NCBI GenBank assembly: GCA_935421135.1
Contig: OW285195.1
Span: forward strand, 5,494,701-5,558,700
Origin: Bugulina stolonifera
Taxonomy: Eukaryota; Bryozoa; Gymnolaemata; Cheilostomatida; Bugulidae
Length of the DNA: 64,000 bases
Reading direction: 5' to 3'
The first letter of the stretch is position 1. Every line of letters starts with the position of its first letter. Positions 55,646-64,000 of the stretch are shown in pieces. Position numbers and translations under genes: made by a program. The notes under the pieces are model-generated. The model searched no databases, was not told the origin of the DNA, and saw nothing but the letters and a program-made list of their open reading frames with translations.

Positions 55646-58320
55646 ATAATATATGCACGGAGATAATCATGTTAAGACTAATAGCTATAATATTGTTTTC
55701 CCCTGAAGATTCTGCAATTATTAATCTGTCAACATGTCCTTAAATAAGTGGAGATGAAAACAAGAGTTCACACACTAACTAGCTTTTCTATGAATACAGA
55801 TTTAACACTTCAAAGACAATAAATCAGCTTAGTAGTTCCTGCATCCTTACATGTACATAACTTTTATAATTACATACATGTACATGTATATGCACATGAA
55901 TTAATATTACAATGTTTTCAGGGTGATAGTATGGTTTTGTTACAATATTTTTACTGCAAAGGACTGTTAAGGCCTTTCTGCATGGTTGTGGAGTCAAGTC
56001 CTTAGCTGCTTGCTACTCATTTCACTATACATGCACATGTAAATATGAAACATTATGAAACATCAAGTGAAGTTACACAGAAGAGTGCTAAAAAAGGAGG
56101 CCTTAACATTCTTTAAATAGGTGATAAAAAAGTTCAAATATGATATAGTGTAGCGAAAACTTTGCAAATCTTCACTAAATAAGAGTTGTCTTCTCTTCAT
56201 TTTGTAAGTTGTTAGCTCTTACCTCAAACCCCAACCTCAACATATAGACATTTCTTATCACATATTTACTAATTGTTAACTCCTAATATAAGATTGCTGT
56301 TCATGGTTTTACAAGGACCACCCTAAGCCTCAGTACCGAGATGACCTATTATGGGGTCAACAGCCAGCCTGCTTGCTGTTGAACATCGATAAAATGATCT
56401 AGGCGATGACAACACCACACCACACAGAATCCTCACACTATACTGTACTGTACTGTACTCACACAAATTCGCTGCCAGTAATACAGTTCACAGGAAGTAC
56501 AGGATGTGGTGAAAATGGAGGCAGTACTGAAAATGCTGCTATTTATATTGAAAGTAATCTAGATAATGAGCCAATGAAAGTTTAAGAGAATACATGGTTG
56601 TACCATATTCAGATATAAATATCCATGTCATGCAATAGAGCGTTTTTTTCCAGTTCAAAGCCCCAGTTTTTAGCAGTTGTCATCTCTCTTCAGAGAGCAC
56701 AGTTTGAAACATTGGAGCTATTAGCTGTGATAGATTAACAGTTATACTAGTAGTATAACATAGCTAGATTACCCACTTAGTAGCTGGAAACCATTACATC
56801 TACATGTAGACTAAAACTTAAAAGTCAAAATTTATATGTTTGCTGCTGAATTCCATTCACCTGGTGTTGGATTACCTTCACCTCTAGTGTTCTTTAATGA
56901 AAGCTAAAATTGTTGCAGAGAACATAACTCCTGATAAATCAATGAACGCTGAGTGGCTAATTAATATCATTACTATCTATGTGTTGGATTTCCTTTGGGT
57001 ATTGCTCATCATTATAAACACGGAGCATCAATAAAACTAATACAGATAAATGAAGATTTAAGGTATTTCTCAACATTTCAACCAATTATTGTATATTAGC
57101 CAAACAACGACAAATCAAAAATGATTCATGATTATTATCATTTTCAAGGAGTGTCTTAAAAAGCTGCTATGACACCAAACTCCCTTAGAGCTCAGAAGAT
57201 ATGCTCAGAATGAACAGTAAATATTTTAACAATGTTTTCCTATCGTTATTGACCAAATTTTCGCAATTGGGCCTGATCAGAAAGTTCCTAATTTCCTTCA
57301 TGTGCACATTAGTTACCAAGTAGATGAAAATAATAAAAAACAATGTAGAGTTTGAATTTTAATATGCAATGATTATCTCGTTTTATTACTACCAAATCAT
57401 TTTAGTATGACCTACATGTACATTGTACATGTAGATCTACTTGTCCAAGTTATAATAAAGACAGTACAACAGCCTTATCTTTTTTTAATCACTTACAGAT
57501 GTGGTGACCTGCTGCTGCTCCTGCTGCCTGCTACTGTAGGGGACCGAATGCTGTCATTGTACTATGAATAATTTATTGTTCTAAAATATTATCACAATTC
57601 AAAGACTTAACTTTACGTAATTATTATGCTTTCTCAACATTATGACATACACAAAATAACATCATTATGTACAGTATAATAGTCAAGGCTTGCTGCATAC
57701 ACATAAAGGTATAGGCATGCTATTATTATAATTGCTCTGACATAGAAAAAGGCAGACAACTTCTCAACTGTGATGGCAATTATAGCAACAATTAACGAAA
57801 TCTTTTATAATAACAGTCTTGGTACCGCAGAAAAATAAAACGCTGTGTAGACTCAGTGAGATGATAAAGGTATTAGAGATTTTAACATCAGCTGACCATG
57901 TACGGAGGAGAAAACTCTCTACACAAAGCCCATAGCCAGGAGTTGTGCCCACATGACATCCTAAGAGCTACATGTATCTACATAGAGCAATACCTCACAC
58001 AAAAGGGGCCTCTTAGTACCTCCCTACACTGGTTTACACCGGTACATATAGTTCTTGGCCTACGTCTCGCTTCACAGCAACGTATTCCTTGACCCTAAAA
58101 TTTCACAAGCAGAATATCATCTTTTATACATTATATAATTATACAATTTGTGCTGTACATGTGGAGAATTGAACTACGACCAACGCCTCATATACTTGTA
58201 CATGTAGACGTAATGAACGAAGTAGTAATGGCTACCAAATACATGTACATGCATACGTGTTAATGATTATTCATGTTTATGTAAACAGTATACTTTTTAA
58301 TATGATTCCTAATGTTCTTG
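55646..58320. other. non-coding, little recognised
   Basis: A splice-acceptor-like CTTACAG at ~57499 is followed by a short GACCTGCTGCTGCTCCTGCT stretch, not enough to call an exon. TACATGTA words are frequent. Confidence 0.35.
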
Positions 58321-59244
58321 TCAGATCTTCTTTATACATGTACCTAGAGAGAATAGTGTTGCTCTTACCATGTTTGAGATTAGCTGTGGTGATGTCTGGC
58401 TGAAAGGGCTAACTGGTGCACGACCCGCAGTGTTTCTGAAAGCAAATCTTGGATCCACTCCATTAAATGGTGACCTTGGAATCACATTATCAGATGGGAA
58501 TGTTTGGGGGGAGCCACCTCCAACCCGTGATAACAACTGATTGTTTGCTGGTGAGAATCTATTGAATTGTGGAGTGAACTGCCGTACCCGGTTTGAACGC
58601 GGTCGCTGGAATCTGTCTCTGATTCGTACTACTGGGTTACCTCCACGAATCAAGACTTGACGATCCCCAAGAAGACGATTTTGGTTTACTAAATTTTGCT
58701 GGTTTAATCGCCTAGCAAACATACTTCCATCATTTCTCAAAAATACTGGGTTGCCATTCTGGTTTAATATTGGGCGTCCATTGCGGTCAAATATTTGCTG
58801 ACCGTCAACTCCTCCAGCATTATTTCTAGCCGCTGCCCCTGTGATCCTGTTGATTTGTGGTGGGAAGGCACTCAACCCCTGACCTTGTTGTGCTATATTG
58901 AGCACTGGAGCCTGATGCTGTCTTACCACTGTTGTCGGCTTCACTTCAGCAGGAACTGGAGCTTGATGCTGTCTTACCACTGTTGTCGGCTTCACTTCAG
59001 CAAGAACCGGAGCCTGGTGCTGTCTTACCACTGTTGATGGTTTCACTTTAGCAAAAGCTGGAACCTGATGCTGTCTTACCACTGTTGTTGGCTTCACTTC
59101 AGCAGGAACCTTTGGTGCAGCATTTTGCTTTGGGTTGGTGTTGAATCCACCAGCTCTACTCTGTCTACCAGTGGGATTGCCTTGGCCTAGTGTACCGGCC
59201 ACCAGCACCAAACCAATTGTGAGTAAACTTAAAAGAGCTCTCAT
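58321..59244 (-). CDS. secreted Asn/Gln/Arg-rich protein C with 16-residue repeats
   Basis: The frame is open from 59280, but an acceptor-like TGTTATAG at ~59261 favours the Met at 59244, giving 307 residues with signal peptide MRALLSLLTIGLVLVAGTLG. Residues ~48-112 are four 16-residue repeats AEVKPTTVVRQHQAPV. The C-terminal half shares NPVVRIRDRF, NNQLLSRVGGGSPQTFP and VIPRSPF with genes A and B, so it is a third paralog on the other strand. GTAAGAG follows the codons ISNM near the end; a further 3' exon could replace the last 17 residues. Non-coding exon 1 probably ends at 59840. Confidence 0.75.
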   Translation of the reverse strand: MRALLSLLTIGLVLVAGTLGQGNPTGRQSRAGGFNTNPKQNAAPKVPAEVKPTTVVRQHQVPAFAKVKPSTVVRQHQAPVLAEVKPTTVVRQHQAPVPAEVKPTTVVRQHQAPVLNIAQQGQGLSAFPPQINRITGAAARNNAGGVDGQQIFDRNGRPILNQNGNPVFLRNDGSMFARRLNQQNLVNQNRLLGDRQVLIRGGNPVVRIRDRFQRPRSNRVRQFTPQFNRFSPANNQLLSRVGGGSPQTFPSDNVIPRSPFNGVDPRFAFRNTAGRAPVSPFSQTSPQLISNMVRATLFSLGTCIKKI

Positions 59245-59933
59245 GGCTCTCCTGGTCTCTATAACAGGATTTGATTGCATGGTAATAAAATAGATAATAC
59301 ATGTATCAACAGTAATTATTAAGGAACAAATTTCATGTAAAAGGGCATTGAATGAGTATTTAGCAGAGTAAGAAGTTCAAATTGTATAAATTTCCTATCA
59401 CTATAAAATGAGAGATTGGCATTCCTCCAATCATGGGGAGAAAGAGATTTTCATGTCGTGAAATTATGTTTAAATGTTGTTTTTGTAAACCAATGCATTG
59501 GTTGACATAAGGTACTACTTTACTGCAAAATTATTACCATGTAGAATGAAAGCTATTTAATCAATCAAAATCATAATTGTAATTATAGCAACACCTTTGA
59601 AAAAAGATTACTTATTTTAAAATTATTAATAGCATTGATTTTTCTGACCACACAGCCTGCACTGCAAAACTTTCCACGCTACTTCAGGTAGTTTTTGGAA
59701 AATAGATAGTTATTTTCTTAGCTCAATTTCTGTAAGCAGCCTGCAATATTGTATAACATACCCAGATTTTCTTTCAGAACTGCTGCTAATTCAACAATTA
59801 ATCATATGACTTGTACTGTTTTAAAATGAATAGACTTACCTATTGTCTATTGACTATTAGCTATTGTCTGGCAGTACTGACTGTGTTCTTGTGAAGGAAT
59901 GCACCAAATACATTAATATCATTTTGGTATCCT

Positions 59934-59941
59934 CTTTTATA
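59934..59941 (-). promoter_or_regulatory. TATA box of gene C, with upstream octamer
   Basis: TATAAAAG on minus. ATGCAAAT (POU-type octamer on +) is at 59974-59981, upstream for this gene. Confidence 0.55.
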
Positions 59942-59981
59942 ATCAACTAGAAGTCAATCAATCTCGAGTCATTATGCAAAT

Positions 59982-61710
59982 GAAGATGTTATTAGGCTTG
60001 CAACAATACCTGTTTTATGGCATACACTCAGCCATTTTAATTAATGACACACTGAGTTCTATACCATGACTAATCGTCAATTAGAGGTTGATGAGGGTGG
60101 ACGGATTGAATTCAATCGAAACCATAGGTTGGGCATTAATTACTATCATTACAAAATTGGGTTGCTTCTATTTTTACTCAGTTCATTTAGACTAATGTCA
60201 TAAAAGAATGTGGTACAAGTCAATTTGTTTTTTGTGCATTAGATGGAAAATAAATTTATTAATACATAAAAATGGCATCTGTCTGCGAAGTATGGGCAGG
60301 GACAGCAGTTGATGAATTTTGTATCTAAGGTAGTTAGAAATTTACTGTTAGGTTTGATATCTATTAGTTAGGTTATTTTTCAATGAAATTCTGCCTAATC
60401 TTCTAGTTCTTCAAAGCAATCATCTAAACTCTGGAAATTAGATATGCTTATAGATTATTGAGATATTGTAATGGTAATCAACTCTGCCTTAACTGATGGT
60501 CTTAAAACCAGGCAACCAGCAGAGAATATTAGAGGGAAGCCACTACAAACATGTAGTATATAATGTACTAGCTGATTGTTTACTGTTGAGCTCCTGCGAA
60601 ATTGTGAAACAAAAAGTTTACTTTAAACTCTATTTAAGCTGACTTTAAAAAATAATGCTCTAAAAACACAGATACAGATTCTACAATCATTTGGCCCCTG
60701 CTGGTTTTGTTGTCAATAAAATGCAAGTTTCAAATGTTTCAGTGCAACAAGTACAATAAATATAATGTAGGCTTGGTACAAGGTCTATGTTGAAGCCAGG
60801 TATTGCACATGTACAGTAGTTACACATGACTTGATTAATACATAATTAAATGCCATGTTATGCTTTTATGGAAATTGTAAACATATTTTGAGGAACGTGG
60901 ACAACAAAGCAGTATCGCTCCCAGCATGTATGATGGGCGGATCAGGTGATTAATGACCTCACCCAGTAGGAAGTTGTGTAAATTGTTCTGCTCTCATTAG
61001 AGTAATTAGCGTATGCTACCTAATGTCAGTAATATAAAGGGGCTGAGCTACTCATAATACCGCCGTAGCACATGTACCATACAGTACCAGCCACAGCAGC
61101 TTTGAAGATTACTCATAGTGGAACTACAACTGTAATTACGTACATTTTTAGGGCACTATGTCAGTTCCTACCAACCATACATGTACATGTACAATGTAAT
61201 TTAATATTAATATTTTTATGGCATATCTATTTTAGTAGCAGCCAATATTTTGCTTTGTACATAACTGCAAATTTGGGTTCAAAATGAAACAAACTTGGAA
61301 TTTTCAGCAAATAAGCCAATAAATCAGCAATTACAATAGAGTAAGCTGACCTGAAGTTATGATACAAAAAATAATTACAATCTCCTTGCTACTATAGCAA
61401 TACTTCTGTGGACGATAGTACTACTCAAATACAATGTACAATATACACGTTGTTGTAATATTGACCTACTGTATATACATATACTGTAACATGTAATACT
61501 GGGGTTATGGCTGCTTCTCCATTAAAAAGTAGTAGGCAATTGATGGAAACAAACCATACTATGATCTACTACTTCTTGCTACAATGAAGGATGTATTGAG
61601 GAAATGTATGGAGGAAAAGGGGGTCCTCTCTATCAACATTCAACTCTTGGAACTAGTCTAGTCTGGTAGATACAAACTCTCAACTTCCACAAGTTAAGAA
61701 TAGTAGTACA
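59982..61710. other. non-coding; isolated TATAAAGG at ~61032
   Basis: A TATA-like box at ~61032-61039 (+) precedes a short ORF (61072-61287) with no other support. Nothing else recognised. Confidence 0.35.
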
Positions 61711-61829
61711 ACCACTGTTACCACTGTTACCACTGTTACCACTGTTACCACTGCTACCACTGTTACCACTGTTACCACTGCTACCACTGCTACCACTGCT
61801 ACCACTGTTACCACTGTTACCACTGTTAC
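61711..61829. repeat. 9-bp minisatellite ACCACTGTT, ~13 copies
   Basis: Head-to-tail ACCACTGTT with scattered GCT variants. Confidence 0.95.
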
Positions 61830-62230
61830 AGCTTTACTGAAACACATGTAGTAAGTGTACCATCACTCTTCAAAACCAACATTGTACACTGTGTAACCGT
61901 GATGCATAGTAATTTGTTAGTTTAATGGAGCAAGTATCAGTCAATGTTTTATTTTTACATAACTTACATAAAGTATTTTTCAGCAACAACGAATAACAAG
62001 AAAGTATCAAAATATGAAACATGTAATAATATTTTTGAAGGTTGTATAAGTGGTGTATTGTAGAAGTGCCTCATCAAGTTACACCAGACACGAGTATGCC
62101 TATGTCTTACTGTATATCTGTGTAGACTTAGCTCTCTAATTTCCACAGGCATACTGAGTCTATACAATTTGATGAGACGGGTACTTGAATATAATCCTGC
62201 TGTCACCTGATCTTCAACTAATATGTGAAA

Positions 62231-62606
62231 GGTCATGAGTCGTGAGGTCATGGGTCGTGAGGTCATGGGTCGTGAGGTCATGGGTCGTGAGGTCATGGGT
62301 CGTGAGGTCATGGGTCGTGAGGTCATGGGTCGTGAGGTCATGGGTCGTGAGGTCATGGGTCGTGAGGTCATGGGTTGTGAGGTCATGGGTCGTGAGGTCA
62401 TGGGTCGTGAGGTCATGGGTCGTGAGGTCATGGGTTGTGAGGTCATGGGTTGTGAGGTCATGGGTCGTGAGGTCATGGGTCGTGAGGTCATGGGTCGTGA
62501 GGTCATGAGTCGTGAGGTCATGGGTCGTGAGGTCATGGGTCGTGAGGTCATGGGTCGTGAGGTCATGGGTCGTGAGGTCATGGGTCGTGAGGTCATGGGT
62601 CGTGAG
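62231..62606. repeat. 15-bp minisatellite GGTCATGGGTCGTGA, 25 copies
   Basis: Very homogeneous; only a few T-for-C and A-for-G changes. As 15 is a multiple of 3, long ORFs on both strands are repeat artefacts. Confidence 0.97.
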
Positions 62607-62672
62607 TTTGTGGTTCATGGTCTTTAGTTTGAAGAAGGTCACCTGATGTGACACAACGTACGAGGTCTACTC

Positions 62673-63941
62673 CTAGAACACCACAGCAGGTTCCCTGACA
62701 TGTGATAGGCTGTCTGATTGCTGCCATATATCTTTACTGTTGAATTCTGTATTTACATGACTCTGTGGCGAAATTGTGGAGATGGATAGATTGAGGGGCG
62801 GTGGTGGACTCAGCACTGAAGGCACACTGAAAGTCGAGAGGGTGGTTCTGGACATTCTATCAATAGTATAAGTCAAGTCTGTATTTGTCTGTGGTTCGTT
62901 TGGACACACCGTTAATGCAGGCGACTCTCTAGGGGCATTTCTCCTACTTCTGGGCAGACTCAGCTCTTCAACCTCAACATATCTTTCTTCCAATAGTGTA
63001 GCTAAATAGGAAGTGAATACAGACAAGTAAAGGCAAGTACTTGATAGAATAGAAGCACCTGTTTTTTGCCATGATGAAGCGGCTTTTTTATCCAAAATGA
63101 AGAGGTCCATAACTGTGCTGATGTACAGCAACATGGATAGGTAGACTTAGGAATATCAACTATTTGTATAACAAAAAAGTGAGAAGTAAACACTTCTAGT
63201 TATTGATATGAATGGTAGTCTCTCCTCACCATTGTGCGTCGTCATTGAAGCCGACAACGAAGGGAACCTCTCGCTATCCTCGTCTCTGGTAACTTCGGTG
63301 TCACTCAAGATAGTTTCTCTTCTAGATCTGCAAATACACATGAGTAATATAGTCAGTGCAGATCTGCACTGACTATTATACTACTGCTCATGAACTAGTT
63401 TATTGTTGCATCAGCTAGCATACAAAAGGGACAATAACCTTTTTGGGCTAATTTAAACTACAAATGAAGATTTAATGATGGTCGTCTAACCTGGCCTAAT
63501 GGATATAAAAGTCTCTGATTTGGCTTGATTAGACCAAACCAGTACATTGACTTTCCTCCCTCATTAAAAGCAGGAATTTGCCTTGTTAACCAAACAGAAT
63601 TATATAACAGGCAGTAGTCTATCAGAGTTTTAATGTAGCCTGCCGTGAGTTACCATTGTTTGGAGTTACCCATGCATGTCCCAATTACTCAACCATGTCT
63701 TGTAACTGCATTAAAGTTAAATAGTGAACGGGTAGTGCAGAGCATTATGAGAGCAATATTAATTCTGTTGCATATTACATGTACATGTAGTTCTCAATAA
63801 CATACCTGGTAGTAAGAGTTCGCTCCCCTTGGTTTCCTCCCAGATTTGAGCAGCAGGCAGTATAGTATAGACACACCGTTACTATGGTAACCATCATAAG
63901 CAGCGTGATCACAGCTACCATGATGATAATGAGAGTGGCCA
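62673..63941 (-). CDS. 3' exons of a single-pass membrane protein (partial)
   Basis: Three exons on minus: 63941-63806, 63327-63230 and 63001-62673, all GT-AG with matching phases. The first encodes a transmembrane helix (ATLIIIMVAVITLLMMVTIV, then TVCLYYTACC) followed by SNLGGNQGERTLTT. The second and third encode a cytoplasmic tail of about 145 residues (RSRRETILSDTEVTRDEDSE..., LLEERYVEVEELSLPRSRR..., ending HVREPAVVF) rich in Ser/Thr/Pro with a PPPPL stretch and a hydrophobic C-terminus that could bind a PDZ domain. The extracellular part lies beyond base 64000, so the receptor type is unknown. Confidence 0.7.
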
Positions 63942-64000
63942 CTGTGAAATACAGTCAGAGTAGCGACATGCAGTGTTCACATTGCAGTTTTAACCAATCA

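Noticed and set aside
57490..57570. Terminal exon with a CTGCTGCTCCTGCTG stretch
   Set aside because: Only an acceptor-like site; no clear frame, upstream exon or homology.
61032..61287. Possible fourth member of the secreted repeat family after TATAAAGG
   Set aside because: The short ORF lacks a signal peptide, repeats or family words; only the TATA-like box is suggestive.
61964..62654. Long MTSRP- and DLTTH-type repeat proteins
   Set aside because: The 15-bp minisatellite keeps all frames open; no supporting gene structure.

Overview
This is an AT-rich, intron-bearing animal (invertebrate) genomic window. Supporting signs are GT-AG introns of about 90-400 bp, TATA promoters, AATAAA signals, a nuclear tRNA-Phe(GAA), secreted low-complexity proteins, MITE-like repeats and a Polinton/Maverick (adintovirus-like) element. 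The octamer TACATGTA recurs throughout. A sponge or other early-branching marine invertebrate is possible, but nothing here fixes the phylum.

Bases 1-6300 hold the capsid and integration module of a Polinton/Maverick: packaging ATPase, a small protein with a glycine-rich hydrophobic tail, a charged protein, a chromodomain integrase, penton, a pVI/pX-like protein, the double jelly-roll major capsid protein and an adenain-type protease. All lie on + and are uninterrupted. Type-B polymerase is not in the window and may lie to the left. A small minus-strand ORF with its own TATA box (6529-6789) converges on this block. It is followed by a ~0.7 kb inverted repeat built from 31-bp units (6926-7642), a CpG-rich GGN-repeat island (7938-8470), CCAAT boxes and the last exon of an unidentified host gene (8955-9312).

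Bases 9.7-18.4 kb appear gene-poor and hold foldback elements, a perfect 38-bp palindrome, a hairpin pair and a 24-bp minisatellite. Bases 18.4-39.9 kb are a tandem array of 3.4-4.2 kb units. Each full unit pairs a three-exon gene for a small secreted Tyr/Gly/Lys-rich six-cysteine protein with a downstream tRNA-Phe copy. Six genes are complete, one of them inverted. Two are exon-3 fragments. One tRNA copy is intact and four are decayed to different degrees. The array also records transposon insertions, including an empty versus filled site.

Bases 40-48 kb are mostly non-coding, with a degenerate satellite and a short two-exon coding candidate at 43.4-43.8 kb. Bases 48-60 kb hold a second family: three secreted Asn/Gln/Arg/Pro-rich proteins with internal peptide repeats, each with a probable non-coding first exon. 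Two share a duplicated promoter, and an inverted relic of it lies at 52.5-52.7 kb. Bases 61.7-62.6 kb are minisatellites. The right edge carries, on minus, the transmembrane and cytoplasmic part of a membrane protein whose 5' exons lie beyond the window.
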